Notes under the pieces: generated by a model
The model's input: the letters and a program-made list of their open reading frames with translations, nothing else
Database searches by the model: none
Told to the model about the DNA's origin: nothing
Part shown: piece after piece, positions 1-7,638 of the stretch
Layout: every line of letters starts with the position of its first letter
Position numbering within the stretch: position 1 is the stretch's first letter
Made by a program: the position numbers and the translations under genes
Source of the DNA: Actinomycetes bacterium
GTDB taxonomy: Bacteria > Actinomycetota > Actinomycetes > Jiangellales > Jiangellaceae
Reading direction: 5' to 3'
Assembly: GCA_021793295.1 (NCBI GenBank)
Contig: JAJYTA010000035.1
Location: 1 to 32,388 of the forward strand
Length of the DNA: 32,388 nucleotides

Positions 1-2
1 CG

Positions 3-353
3 ATCTGCCTCGACACCGAGCTCGGCGACGGCCACCATCGGCTGGACGGGGCGCAGAGCGAGCAGCTCGCGCTGGCACGCGTCGTCCTCGCGAACCCCCA
101 CACCGTCGTCCTCGACGAGGCCACCGCGCTACTGGATCCGGCTAGGGCACGCCACACCGAGCGTGCGCTGGCCGCCGCGCTGCGCGGACGGACCGTGATC
201 GCCATCGCCCATCGCCTGCACACCGCCCGGGACGCCGACCGGATCGCCGTACTGAACGACGGACGTCTCGACGAGCTCGGCACGCACGACGAATTGCTCG
301 CGACCGACGGCGCCTACGCCGCGCTGTGGCGTGCCTGGCACGGAGAGAGCTGA
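3..353 (+). CDS. ABC transporter ATP-binding domain, C-terminal part (5' truncated)
   Basis: The window opens inside this gene and 116 residues remain. They hold the C-terminal half of an ABC nucleotide-binding domain: a signature region (LDGAQSEQLALARVVL), Walker B with its catalytic glutamate (TVVLDEATALLD), a D-loop and the switch histidine (IAIAHRL), then the usual tail (LNDGRLDELGTHDELL). The order and the final GAYAALW-type motif match exporter-type half-transporters, in which a membrane domain precedes this part. The signature reads LDGAQ rather than LSGGQ. Degenerate signatures of this kind occur in actinobacterial exporters that probably work as heterodimers, so a partner gene may lie upstream, outside the window. 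The substrate cannot be told. Both ATPase residues visible here (Glu, His) are intact. Confidence 0.9.
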   Translation: MCLDTELGDGHHRLDGAQSEQLALARVVLANPHTVVLDEATALLDPARARHTERALAAALRGRTVIAIAHRLHTARDADRIAVLNDGRLDELGTHDELLATDGAYAALWRAWHGES

Positions 354-450
354 ACGCGGCCCGGGAGGTCACATTCGTTCAAGTCAAGCCCGCGTGATCC
401 GGCCTACCGTTGCGATGAAGAAGCCCGCTCTCATCGAGGAGAGGTCAGTG

Positions 451-888
451 ATGGTCACCGCTACTCCGTATCTCTGCGTCGCCGGTGCGTCAGCGGCGCT
501 CGACTTCTATGCCTCCGCCTTCGGGGCCGAGGAAGTGTCCCGCTGGACCGATCGCGAAACCGGCATGATCGGCCACGCTGAGTTCGTCATCGACCGCGCT
601 CGGTTCTTCCTGGCCGACGAGTGGCCGGAAGGCGGCGTCTACAGTCCCGCGACGATCGGGCGGACTCCGGTGTCGTTCGTCCTCGAGGTGGAGGACGTCG
701 ACGCTGTATTCCAGCAGGCTGTGGCCGCCGGAGCCAAGGTCGAACGGCCGGTCGCGGACTCGCCACACGGACGCAACGGCTGGCTGTTCGACCCTTTCGG
801 GCACCGATGGAGCATCTCGGCGCACGATCCGGCGAAGTCGGTTGAGGACCTGCAGAACGAGGTCGGCGACGAGTACGTCATCACCTGA
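451..888 (+). CDS. VOC/glyoxalase-fold protein (PhnB-like)
   Basis: This 145-residue protein has the vicinal-oxygen-chelate pattern: a first beta-alpha unit (YLCVAGASAALDFYASAFGAEE), then GHAEF, and a second half ending DPFGHRWSISAHDP. The two half-modules and the length match PhnB/glyoxalase-like proteins. Substrates in this family range from glyoxalase and dioxygenase reactions to antibiotic binding, so no reaction is assigned. The ATG at 451 follows the purine-rich GAGGAGAGG (436-444) at good spacing. An in-frame start at 331 would overlap the preceding gene and adds a non-conserved tail, so it was not chosen. GTG at 448 is an alternative start. The gene is monocistronic and is followed by a hairpin before the tRNA. 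Confidence 0.85.
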   Translation: MVTATPYLCVAGASAALDFYASAFGAEEVSRWTDRETGMIGHAEFVIDRARFFLADEWPEGGVYSPATIGRTPVSFVLEVEDVDAVFQQAVAAGAKVERPVADSPHGRNGWLFDPFGHRWSISAHDPAKSVEDLQNEVGDEYVIT

Positions 889-948
889 CTGCGCTCGGCC
901 GCGTCGACGGCTGACGTGCACGTACGGTGACGTGCCGTAGGCATGATG

Positions 949-980
949 CGGGCCGGGTACCTGTTGGTGGTCCCGGCCCG
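949..980. terminator. GC hairpin between VOC gene and tRNA-Ser
   Basis: A perfect 9-bp inverted repeat, CGGGCCGGG (949-957) and CCCGGCCCG (972-980), has a 14-nt loop. It sits between the convergent VOC gene and tRNA-Ser gene. On the plus strand a moderately T-rich stretch follows. On the minus strand there is no T-run. It probably ends transcription from one or both sides. Confidence 0.55.
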
Positions 981-1000
981 TGTTCGTCCTGGTTGTTGGC

Positions 1001-1090
1001 GGAGGCGGCGGGATTTGAACCCGCGAGAGGGTTTGAGCCCTCAACCCGCTTAGCAGGCGGGCGCCATAAACCAGGCTAGGCGACGCCTCC
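1001..1090 (-). tRNA. tRNA-Ser(GCU)
   Basis: The minus strand folds as a 90-nt class II tRNA. The acceptor stem is GGAGGCG paired with the 3' end CGCCTCC region, and the T-arm carries GGTTCAAATCC. There is a long variable arm, as expected for serine. The anticodon loop reads CTGCTAA, giving anticodon GCU for serine AGC/AGU codons. The 3' CCA is not encoded. A second serine tRNA on the same strand lies at 4869-4960. Confidence 0.95.
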
Positions 1091-1118
1091 CCACCCGCTG
1101 AAAACAGCAGGCGTCGCA

Positions 1119-1147
1119 AGGTTACCCGGCCCCGCGTGGCGCGGCAA
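1119..1147 (-). promoter_or_regulatory. Promoter of tRNA-Ser(GCU)
   Basis: On the minus strand, TTGCCG (1147-1142) and TAACCT (1124-1119) are separated by exactly 17 bp. They stand about 29 bp before the mature tRNA 5' end at 1090. This is a good match to a housekeeping sigma-70-type promoter with a short 5' leader for processing. It was found by inspection only. Confidence 0.6.
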
Positions 1148-1342
1148 AGTGGCTGATCCTGACGGTTGTGAACCATGGGCTGACGGCCCCGGCGTACCAT
1201 GTCGCCGGGAGTGGAATGACGTGACGGCTGCAACCATTCAGCGGTCTCGGACGTCTTCTACATGAAACGACCCGATACGGCATGGTTCCGCGTGGTGCTT
1301 ATGCTGGCTCGGGCGCGCAAGCGAGCGGAGAGGTGACACCGC

Positions 1343-3007
1343 GTGGAGCACATGCGAGGTGGCTCCGGGACACGTCGCGCCCGCCTGAACGCCCGCCGCC
1401 GGCGCCGCAACGAGCGTTACGGGCGCTTCCTGGGTCTCACCGCCCTGGGCACGCTGCTGCCGGGCAGCGGATTGATTGCAGCAGGTAAGCGCCGCCTCGG
1501 CACGTTCATCCTCTTCCTGCTCGGGTTCGCGCTGGTGATCGCACTCGCCGTCGTCGCGCTGGTGCCGCAGTCCGAATTGGCCTCCTACGCCGGTGACCGG
1601 CAGATGTTGTTCGTCATCGGAGCCGGGTTGGCGATCACCGCAGTGATCTGGCTGGCCATCGCGATCGGATCACATCGATCGTTGGAACCGGATGGACTAC
1701 CCCCGGGTCGACGCCTGGGTGGTGCCCTGGTCGTCATCGTGGCCGCGTCGCTCGTGGTGTCGCCCATGGCCGTCGGCTCCCGGTACGCCTTCACGCAGCG
1801 CGATCTGATCGGTGCGATCTCCGGCGGACACAGCAACACCACGCCCGACATCGACGAAGCCGACCCCTGGGCCGACAAGCCCCGCCTGAACGTGCTGTTC
1901 CTCGGCGGCGACGCCGGCGAGGGCCGCGAAGGGCTGCGGCCGGACACTCAGATCGTCGCCAGCATCGACACCGAGACCGGGGCGACGACGATGATCTCGC
2001 TGCCTCGCAACCTCGGCAACGTGCCCTTCCCCGAAGGCACTCCACTGCACGACATCTATCCGGACGGCTTCACCGGAGAAGGCGACGAGCTCGAATGGAT
2101 GCTCAACGCCGTCTACCGCAACGTGCCCGAGGCGCACCCCGAGATCTTCGAAGGGGTCGAGAACAAGGGCGCCGATGCGAACAAGTGGGCCGTCGAAGGC
2201 GCCTTGGGTATCGACATCGACTACTTCATGCTCGTCGACCTCGCCGGTTTCCAGAGCGTGGTCGAGGCGCTCGGCGGAATCACGCTCGACGTCCCGCGCG
2301 ACATCCCCATCGGGAACAAGACGCTGCCCAACGGCGAATGCTCCGAACCCCGCGGGTACGTGAAGGCCGGGGAGAACAGGCACCTGGACGGTGCCGAGGC
2401 GTTGTGGTTCGCCCGGTCGCGCTGCCCTGGCGACGACTACGAGCGGATGGCGCGGCAGCGGTGCGTCATGGACGCCATCGTCGCCAAGGCTGATCCCACA
2501 ACGCTGGTCAGCCGATATCAGAAGCTCGCCAGCACCGCCGGTGAGATCATCACCACCGATGTTCCCGAAGGCATGTTCCCGGCGCTCATCTCGCTGATGC
2601 TCAAGGTCAAGGACGGCAGTCTCAAGAGCCTCACGCTCGACCGCGACTTCTTCGCCAGTATGGGCACCACCTCGAGCGATCCTGACTACGACGCCCTGCA
2701 CGAACGGATCGACGAGATTCTCAGCACCGACTCGTCGAAGTCCACACCCGACGAGGACGACACCGCGCCGGACGACACCACCGAAGCCGGCGAACAGGCC
2801 AGCACCGACGCTGCCAGCGGTGACCAGCCGGAATCCGACGCCGTCGACGAGTCCAGCCAGTACGTTCCCGCCTCCGACGAGGCCGATGAAGACTCCGACG
2901 GATCCGATGCCGGCTCCGAGGACGAATCGGGCGGCAGCTCGGAAGATGACGATGAAGGCGAAGAAGCCGACCCGGACCAGCCGGTCGACGCCGGCGAGGT
3001 CTGCTGA
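1343..3007 (+). CDS. LytR-CpsA-Psr (LCP) family cell-wall glycopolymer ligase
   Basis: LCP enzymes move lipid-linked glycopolymers onto peptidoglycan outside the membrane. This 554-residue protein has an arginine-rich cytoplasmic start and four predicted membrane segments (about 30-47, 53-74, 88-108, 125-143). The LCP domain begins at RLNVLFLGGDAG (181-192) and continues with RPDTQIV (199-205), SLPRN (219-223) and the arginine-rich FARSR...DDYERMARQR motif (about 354-372), all typical phosphate-binding positions. Most LCP proteins have one TM. The four-TM form is an actinobacterial variant. Residues about 455-550 form a low-complexity Asp/Glu/Ser tail, presumably extracellular, ending EVC. 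The GTG at 1343 follows GGAGAGG (1327-1333). An ATG at 1352 is an alternative start. Confidence 0.9.
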   Translation: MEHMRGGSGTRRARLNARRRRRNERYGRFLGLTALGTLLPGSGLIAAGKRRLGTFILFLLGFALVIALAVVALVPQSELASYAGDRQMLFVIGAGLAITAVIWLAIAIGSHRSLEPDGLPPGRRLGGALVVIVAASLVVSPMAVGSRYAFTQRDLIGAISGGHSNTTPDIDEADPWADKPRLNVLFLGGDAGEGREGLRPDTQIVASIDTETGATTMISLPRNLGNVPFPEGTPLHDIYPDGFTGEGDELEWMLNAVYRNVPEAHPEIFEGVENKGADANKWAVEGALGIDIDYFMLVDLAGFQSVVEALGGITLDVPRDIPIGNKTLPNGECSEPRGYVKAGENRHLDGAEALWFARSRCPGDDYERMARQRCVMDAIVAKADPTTLVSRYQKLASTAGEIITTDVPEGMFPALISLMLKVKDGSLKSLTLDRDFFASMGTTSSDPDYDALHERIDEILSTDSSKSTPDEDDTAPDDTTEAGEQASTDAASGDQPESDAVDESSQYVPASDEADEDSDGSDAGSEDESGGSSEDDDEGEEADPDQPVDAGEVC

Positions 3008-3026
3008 CCGTCGGCCGTCGGGGGAC

Positions 3027-4010
3027 TCACTCGTACATGACGTAGACCGGTGTCGGCGTCAGGGACAGGACCTGGTCAGGGGTCATGAGCGGCCCGCTGT
3101 GGGTGTCTTCGTCGAAGAACAACTTGAACCCTGCGTGCACGTCCGACGTCGTCCGCCGCATGAGGGTCCGCCAGGTGTCCTCCTTGTCAGAACGCGCGCC
3201 GATTCCGTCCACGCTCTTGATCGGCACCACACCAGGGTGGCGGCGTAGCTTTCCCTCGTCACGCACCACCGAGGCGTGAACCTGGTGGAAGACCATCACC
3301 TTCTCGGGCAGGTCGTGCTGATGCACCAGGGACGACAAGTAGGCGGCGGCGTCGTCGAGTTCCTGGCCGGTCGTGCTGCCGTACACCTCGCCGGGAACCT
3401 CACCAGGACTCACCGCCCACTCCGGATCGAGCGCGACGCCGACATCGGGTTCGCTCAACCACCGCTCGAGGTGACGGAGTTCGTCGACGAAGCCGGCTCG
3501 GCCGGGCTGGATGTTCAGCAGGAGCAGGGCGCCGTGATCGCGCGCGGCGTCGAGGTAGGTCTGGATGACGTGGTCGGGCTCGCGGGTCCGGTACATGCCG
3601 TCAGGACCAGGGGTGCGGTGCGCGATGACGGTGATCAGCTCGAACACCGGGATCACCTGGTCGACGCCCGAAGCGTACTTGGCGGCGATGCGGTCGAGCT
3701 GTGCCGGGGCGGTGTCCAGGTTCTCGATGAACAACCGGCCGAAGGCTTCCGAACGCCCACCGGAGAACCCCACCAGCCGGTGGTCGGGCAGGACCTCGTG
3801 CCCTCCGCTCGGAAGCGTCGGGGTCGAACGGTTGCGATCTGGTGCCGAGGGCGAACGGGACGCCGAGGCGGACGGCGACGCCGAAGCGGACGGCGACGCC
3901 GGGGGTGACTCAGACGTGGGCGCCTGCTGCGATTCGGGCTCCGGGGTGCCCGAACAGGCGGTGATCAGGGCGACGGTGACGATTGCGACGAGGGGGAGAA
4001 AGCGGTGCAT
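3027..4010 (-). CDS. Secreted lipoprotein with Ser/Pro/Ala linker and TIM-barrel-like domain
   Basis: This protein of about 327 residues starts with a signal sequence ending in a lipobox (LITAC, Cys near residue 19), so it should be anchored to the outer face of the membrane. A Pro/Ser/Ala linker (about 24-66) precedes a globular domain. Alternating strands such as VGFSGG, VIPVFELITVIA, ALLLLNIQPGRAG, VGVALDPEW and KVMVFHQV suggest a beta/alpha barrel resembling glycoside-hydrolase or polysaccharide-associated folds. No catalytic pair could be assigned, so the function is unknown. The gene converges on the LCP gene with 19 bp between stops, and a cell-envelope role would fit that context. ATG at 4010 was preferred. 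GTG at 4013 is equally possible, because the G-run just upstream gives no clear ribosome site. Confidence 0.75.
   Translation of the reverse strand: MHRFLPLVAIVTVALITACSGTPEPESQQAPTSESPPASPSASASPSASASRSPSAPDRNRSTPTLPSGGHEVLPDHRLVGFSGGRSEAFGRLFIENLDTAPAQLDRIAAKYASGVDQVIPVFELITVIAHRTPGPDGMYRTREPDHVIQTYLDAARDHGALLLLNIQPGRAGFVDELRHLERWLSEPDVGVALDPEWAVSPGEVPGEVYGSTTGQELDDAAAYLSSLVHQHDLPEKVMVFHQVHASVVRDEGKLRRHPGVVPIKSVDGIGARSDKEDTWRTLMRRTTSDVHAGFKLFFDEDTHSGPLMTPDQVLSLTPTPVYVMYE
3859..3900. repeat. Short in-frame tandem repeat in lipoprotein linker
   Basis: About 2.3 copies of an 18-bp unit (GACGCCGAAGCGGACGGC, one base different in the first copy) encode the repeated Ala/Ser/Pro linker of the lipoprotein on the minus strand. 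In-frame units like this commonly vary in copy number between strains. Confidence 0.75.
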
Positions 4011-4036
4011 CACCCCCAGTGTGTACCGGCCGTCAA

Positions 4037-4504
4037 CTAGGGAGGCGTCAGCGGCCGGTAACCGCGATCGTCGTTGAGCCGCGATCGAAGCTCACGCGCG
4101 AGCGTCCGCGGCTCGACGTCGAGCACGGTCGTCCGGATCAGGCTCTGGCGGCCACCGGCGAGGTCGATCGAGACGTAGGAGCCGTCGGTCTGCACCTTGC
4201 GGACGTCGCGCCAGGCACCGCGGCGCACGCCGAGTCGGAAACCGGTGGTGTTGACGAATCCGTCATCGTCGAGCACCAGCCGCGTGCCCCGGCCGAACAC
4301 GCGAAGGACTCCCACCACGAGCACCACGGCGAAGAGCACCGCCGCCACGGCGAAGACGACCATCGCCACGACGCGCAACCACGAAGGCAGGTCGGCCGCG
4401 AAGACCAGGCTCGCGACGATGGTGAGCAGACCCAGGCCGATGGCGCCGACCCCGACGCCGCGGACAGCCAGTCCGACCGGCGGGCCGTAAACCGTACGAG
4501 TCAC
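4037..4504 (-). CDS. Small membrane protein with PH-like domain
   Basis: This 155-residue protein has two hydrophobic segments (about 14-36 and 42-67). A soluble part of about 80 residues follows (TRLVLDDDGFVNTTGFRLG...VRKVQTDGSYVSIDLAGG), with the strand pattern of a bacterial PH-like domain. A WRDV motif is common in such YdbT/PH-type proteins. The function is unknown. The GTG start at 4504 is preceded by a weak AGGT. The gene lies 24 bp downstream of a small zinc-ribbon gene on the same strand, so the two may be co-transcribed. It is likely a real gene given its ordered composition and GC-rich third positions. Confidence 0.7.
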   Translation of the reverse strand: MTRTVYGPPVGLAVRGVGVGAIGLGLLTIVASLVFAADLPSWLRVVAMVVFAVAAVLFAVVLVVGVLRVFGRGTRLVLDDDGFVNTTGFRLGVRRGAWRDVRKVQTDGSYVSIDLAGGRQSLIRTTVLDVEPRTLARELRSRLNDDRGYRPLTPP

Positions 4505-4528
4505 CTGACCAGTGTGACACCGCCCAGG

Positions 4529-4717
4529 TCAGTGCGCGTCACCGGCGGCGGTCGCCATCCTGGCTCGGCTGTCGGCGATGAACCGGCACAGCGGGCACAG
4601 GTCCATGCCGTGCCGACGGCGCCATCCGGTGAGCACAGCGCGAGCGTCCTGCGGGGTCGAGCCGACGTTTCCGAGGTCACCACAGTGATCGCAGACGATG
4701 GCTACCTGCGCGCTCAT
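4529..4717 (-). CDS. Small CxxC zinc-ribbon-like protein
   Basis: This protein of about 62 residues carries two cysteine pairs, CDHC near the start and CPLC in the middle. They are spaced so that they could bind one zinc ion. The rest is basic helix with no recognised catalytic feature. AAGGAG (4722-4727) stands just before two adjacent ATG codons. The second (4717) has the better spacing. The gene leads into the PH-like membrane protein gene on the same strand. No function is known to me. Confidence 0.6.
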   Translation of the reverse strand: MSAQVAIVCDHCGDLGNVGSTPQDARAVLTGWRRRHGMDLCPLCRFIADSRARMATAAGDAH

Positions 4718-4868
4718 CATGCTCCTTGTCGCTACCGGCCCGAGGGCCGCACCGGGCGGCGATGACGCCGATCACTTCCAGGATGCCTGATGACACGCGA
4801 TCATGACGGCAAGTCAGCGAAATCGGTGTAGCCCGCGAGGGCGCCGTACCCACGGCGGACGCAAAAGC

Positions 4869-4960
4869 GGAGGGCATGGGATTCGAACCCATGAGGACGG
4901 AGAGGGCCCCGCCCTAGAACTTTTCAAGAGTTCCCCGTTCGGCCACTCCGGCAGCCCTCC
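4869..4960 (-). tRNA. tRNA-Ser(UGA)
   Basis: The minus strand forms a 92-nt class II tRNA with acceptor stem GGAGGGC/GCCCTCC, a D-arm with the GTGGCC pattern, a long variable arm and a T-arm with GGTTCGAATCC. The anticodon stem GAACT/AGTTC encloses CTTGAAA, giving anticodon UGA for UCA/UCG-type serine codons. No CCA is encoded. It lies about 120 bp before the divergent APH-like gene. Confidence 0.95.
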
Positions 4961-5077
4961 CGGCGGTGCCCAGTGTGCCACGTCAGCCGGGCGCGGATCG
5001 AGTCGCCGGACCAGGCGTGCAACCCAGATGATCTCCGCGCTGCTCGAGACGCTCGCGCTGTGGCAGTATCGGGCCCG

Positions 5078-5854
5078 GTGAACGAGGACGTGGAACCCGT
5101 CGAAGTCGCTCTGCCGGGCGGCAACGTCGGCGGGGCCAAGCTCGTCGGCGACGTCGTGCTCCGCCCGACCGGTCCATGGACGCCTGCCGTGCATGCGTTG
5201 CTCGACCATCTGCACCGGGTGGGTCTCGACTCCATCCCGCGCGTCCTCGGCGTCGACGACCAGGGCCGCGAGATGCTGACCTACATCCCGGGCCGGAGCA
5301 TCGCGGCCGATTCCGAGTTCGTCGGCGATGCCCTGCTCACCAGCGCGGTGGCTTGGCTGCGCCGATTCCACGATGCGGCTGCGACTTTCCGCCCGAGCGG
5401 CGTGCGCCGCTGGCGCCACGGCCCGCGGGCACTGGCGGAGCACGAGATCGTGTGCCACAACGATCCAGGCGCCTACAACTGGATCGTCGACGGCGACCGC
5501 GTCGTGGGCGTCATCGACTGGGACATGGCCGGCCCCGGCGTGCCGATCGACGATCTGGCGTTCATGGCGTGGAAGTCGTTGCCGCTTCACGTCGACCTGC
5601 CCCTCCATGACGTTGTGCAACGGTTGCGCCTGATGGCCCGAACCTACGGCGCCATCTCGCCACGTGAGCTTCTGGTGCACGTGCAGCGCCGGATGGGTCA
5701 GGCGGCCGACAACATCGAAGCCGGCCAGCGTCGCGGCGACCCGGGCCTGCTCAATCTGCGGCGGATCGGTGAGCCGGGGCGGACCAGGCAGCGGCTGGAG
5801 CGGCTGCGGGATCGCCTGCCCGCGATCGAGGCCGCGCTGGACCGCAGTTCGTGA
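5078..5854 (+). CDS. Aminoglycoside phosphotransferase (APH)-family kinase
   Basis: This 258-residue protein has the kinase-like APH fold. The catalytic loop is HNDPGAYNWIV (about 126-136, with His, Asp and Asn in the HxDxxxxN pattern). The metal-binding segment is GVIDWDMAGPG. An N-terminal strand pair (GGAKLVGDVVLRP) and the hinge-like TYIPGR are also present. Members phosphorylate small molecules such as sugars, choline or antibiotics. Nothing here picks a substrate, so resistance should not be assumed. The GTG at 5078 sits 8 nt after CAGTAT (5064-5069), which would suit a leaderless transcript. Longer in-frame starts run into the tRNA promoter region and lack conserved sequence. The stop lies 6 bp from the stop of the convergent sulfurtransferase gene. 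Confidence 0.8.
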   Translation: MNEDVEPVEVALPGGNVGGAKLVGDVVLRPTGPWTPAVHALLDHLHRVGLDSIPRVLGVDDQGREMLTYIPGRSIAADSEFVGDALLTSAVAWLRRFHDAAATFRPSGVRRWRHGPRALAEHEIVCHNDPGAYNWIVDGDRVVGVIDWDMAGPGVPIDDLAFMAWKSLPLHVDLPLHDVVQRLRLMARTYGAISPRELLVHVQRRMGQAADNIEAGQRRGDPGLLNLRRIGEPGRTRQRLERLRDRLPAIEAALDRSS

Positions 5855-5860
5855 CGCTGA

Positions 5861-6703
5861 TCAGTGCGGTTGTGCGCTCGTCACGGCCGGCCGGTGGGGA
5901 TCGTTGCTCCATTGCGACCACGACCCGGGATACAGGGCGGCGTCGATGCCTGCGACGGCGAGCGCGGCGATCTCGTGCGCGGCCGTCACCCCGGAGCCGC
6001 AGTACACGGCCACCGGGCGGGTGCCGTCCACCGTCAAGTCGGCGAAGCGTTCGCGGAGCCGCTCGGCGTCGAGGAATCGGCCGTCCGGGCCGAGGTTGTC
6101 GGTGGTCGGCGCGCTGAGTGCGCCGGGGATGTGTCCGGCCCGGGGGTCGACGGGCTCCACCTCGCCGCGGTAGCGCTCACCGGCGCGGGCGTCGAGCAAC
6201 ACACCGCGGGCCGCGACGCCGTCGACGTCGTCGGCCTCGATCGCCGGCATGCCGCCGGGGTGGAGTTGCACGTCGCCCGGCTCGGCGACGACGTCGCCAT
6301 CGGCCAGCGGGGCGCCGGCAACACGCCACGCGGCCAGGCCGCCGTCGAGAATGCGGACGTCCTCGACGCCGGCCCACCGCAGCAGCCACCAGGCGCGCGC
6401 GGCCGACGTGCCGCCGACGTCGTCGTAGGCCACGCAGGTGTCGCCGGAGCGCACGCCCCAGCGACGAGCCGCGGCCTGAAGGTCGGCGAGTTCGGGCAGC
6501 GGGTGCCGGCCGGCCGCCGGTGACGGTGGGGCAGCGAGCTCGGTCTCCAGATCGACGTAGACGGCGCCGGGCAGGTGTTCGCGCAGGTAGTGATCGCGGC
6601 CATGGGGGTCGCCCAGCTGCCAGCGGACATCGAGGAGCACGGTGCGCTGCCCCGCGGCGAGGCGGTCACGTAGCTCGTCGACGGTGATCAGTACGGCGGT
6701 CAT
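5861..6703 (-). CDS. sseA: 3-mercaptopyruvate/thiosulfate sulfurtransferase (two rhodanese domains)
   Basis: This 280-residue protein has two rhodanese modules. The first is inactive (LLDVRWQLGDPHGRDHYLREHLPGA, about 23-47). The second ends in the active-site loop YCGSGVTAAHE with the sulfur-carrying cysteine near residue 235. The CGSGVT loop is the form seen in 3-mercaptopyruvate sulfurtransferases, whereas thiosulfate-preferring enzymes usually have CRxGxS/T. It transfers sulfur to thiol acceptors or cyanide in the cytoplasm. The ATG at 6703 has GGGAG a few bases upstream. The gene diverges from the SRPBCC-ArsR operon, and its promoter region contains the first of two ArsR-like palindromes, so the regulator may control it too. 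The symbol is by similarity of motif. Confidence 0.85.
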   Translation of the reverse strand: MTAVLITVDELRDRLAAGQRTVLLDVRWQLGDPHGRDHYLREHLPGAVYVDLETELAAPPSPAAGRHPLPELADLQAAARRWGVRSGDTCVAYDDVGGTSAARAWWLLRWAGVEDVRILDGGLAAWRVAGAPLADGDVVAEPGDVQLHPGGMPAIEADDVDGVAARGVLLDARAGERYRGEVEPVDPRAGHIPGALSAPTTDNLGPDGRFLDAERLRERFADLTVDGTRPVAVYCGSGVTAAHEIAALAVAGIDAALYPGSWSQWSNDPHRPAVTSAQPH

Positions 6704-6726
6704 GGGGCGACTCCCATCAGGACATT

Positions 6727-6746
6727 GTGCAACCGGGGGGTTGCGC
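6727..6746. promoter_or_regulatory. ArsR-type operator, site 1
   Basis: GTGCAAC, a 6-nt spacer and GTTGCGC form a 20-bp palindrome with one mismatch. It is the same architecture as site 2, centred 34 bp away. It lies closer to the sulfurtransferase start and probably binds the ArsR protein encoded at 7256-7573. Confidence 0.65.
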
Positions 6747-6760
6747 TACGGGCGGTCATA

Positions 6761-6780
6761 GTGCAACAGTTGGGTTGCAC
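6761..6780. promoter_or_regulatory. ArsR-type operator, site 2
   Basis: GTGCAAC, a 6-nt spacer and GTTGCAC give a perfect 7-bp dyad of 20 bp, 32 bp before the SRPBCC start codon. A dyad with short arms around a central spacer suits a winged-helix ArsR dimer. Duplication with site 1 suggests paired binding controlling both divergent promoters. Confidence 0.7.
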
Positions 6781-6812
6781 AAGGTGAGGCTTCTACGGTC
6801 AAGGAGAGTTCC

Positions 6813-7259
6813 ATGGTGACTGATCGGATCGAACGTGAGATCGCCATCGCGGCGCCGCCGCAGCGGGTATGGGAGGTCGTGACGCGAGCCGAACATCTGG
6901 GCGCGTGGCTCGGCGATGCCGGCGCGGAGATCGACCTGCGCCCCGGTGGCCGGCTGGTGCTGCATTGGAAGGACCACGGCACCGCTCACGGGCGCGTCGA
7001 AACCGTCGAGGCGTATTCGACGTTCGCCTTCCGGTGGGTGACGTTTGGCGGGGACGAACCCACGGACGACAACTCCACCCTCGTCGAGTTCACCTTGACA
7101 CCGCAGGACGGCGGCACCCGCTTGCGCGTTGTCGAGACGGGGTTCGCCGGTCTCGCGGTCGCGCCCGACCAGCAGGAGAAACACTTGGGCGAGAACACCG
7201 AGGGCTGGCGGCTCAAGCTCGACGAGCTGCGCACGTACAGTGAATCCGTGCATGCATGA
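6813..7259 (+). CDS. SRPBCC (AHSA1-like) domain protein
   Basis: This 148-residue protein has the START/Bet v1-like helix-grip fold of the AHSA1 branch: IEREIAIAAPPQRVWEVVTRAEHLGAWL at the start, a central PGGRLVLHW and a closing helix (HLGENTEGWRLKLDELRTY). These proteins bind hydrophobic or aromatic small molecules. The ligand here is unknown. AAGGAGAG (6801-6808) precedes ATG 6813. The stop overlaps the next start (ATGA), so translation is coupled to the ArsR gene. This SRPBCC-ArsR pairing is common in actinobacteria and the two probably share a ligand or stress signal. The palindromes upstream indicate autoregulation. Confidence 0.88.
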   Translation: MVTDRIEREIAIAAPPQRVWEVVTRAEHLGAWLGDAGAEIDLRPGGRLVLHWKDHGTAHGRVETVEAYSTFAFRWVTFGGDEPTDDNSTLVEFTLTPQDGGTRLRVVETGFAGLAVAPDQQEKHLGENTEGWRLKLDELRTYSESVHA

Positions 7260-7573
7260 GCATCGACGATCTCGATGGCGTGTTCGCGGCACTGGCCGAT
7301 CCCATGCGACGCCAGTTGCTCGATGAGCTGGTGGGCCGGGGAGAGGCCAGCGCCAGCGCACTCGCCGTGGTCGTGCCGGTGAGCCGGCAGGCGGTGCTCA
7401 AACACCTCAACGTCCTGGACGATGCTGGTCTCGTGACAGCCCGTCGTTCCGGACGCGAAGTGCTGTACCGCGCGCGGCCCGAGCGGCTCCAGGCGACCGC
7501 GGCCAGGATGAGCGAGCTGGCGGCCCGGTGGGACGAGCGGCTCGACCAGATCAAGCGCATCGCTGAAAGTTGA
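7256..7573 (+). CDS. ArsR-family winged-helix regulator
   Basis: This 105-residue protein is almost entirely a winged-helix domain: FAALADPMRRQLLDELVG, then the recognition helix in PVSRQAVLKHLNVLDDAGLV and the wing ARRSGREVLYRARPERL. There are no cysteines in the helices used by metal sensors such as ArsR or SmtB, so it is not an obvious metal sensor. It belongs with the ArsR proteins that accompany SRPBCC genes. Its start overlaps the SRPBCC stop (ATGA). Likely targets are the two GTGCAAC-N6-GTTGCAC palindromes at 6727 and 6761, from which it would repress its own operon and perhaps the divergent sulfurtransferase gene. Confidence 0.88.
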   Translation: MSIDDLDGVFAALADPMRRQLLDELVGRGEASASALAVVVPVSRQAVLKHLNVLDDAGLVTARRSGREVLYRARPERLQATAARMSELAARWDERLDQIKRIAES

Positions 7574-7638
7574 CCGTTGCCCGACGCGACCGGTGGGCCC
7601 GCGTGGGGTGTGCGCGGCTCCTGCGGGGCGATGCGCGT

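Noticed and set aside
1188-1209. CCCGGCG/CGCCGGG hairpin between the tRNA and LCP genes
   Set aside because: The stem is only 7 bp and there is no T-run on either strand. It lies upstream of both flanking genes, so it is not a terminator of a known transcript.
4011-4025. Possible -10 for the lipoprotein gene (TACACA region)
   Set aside because: The hexamer lacks the final T and has no -35. It is too weak to list as a promoter.
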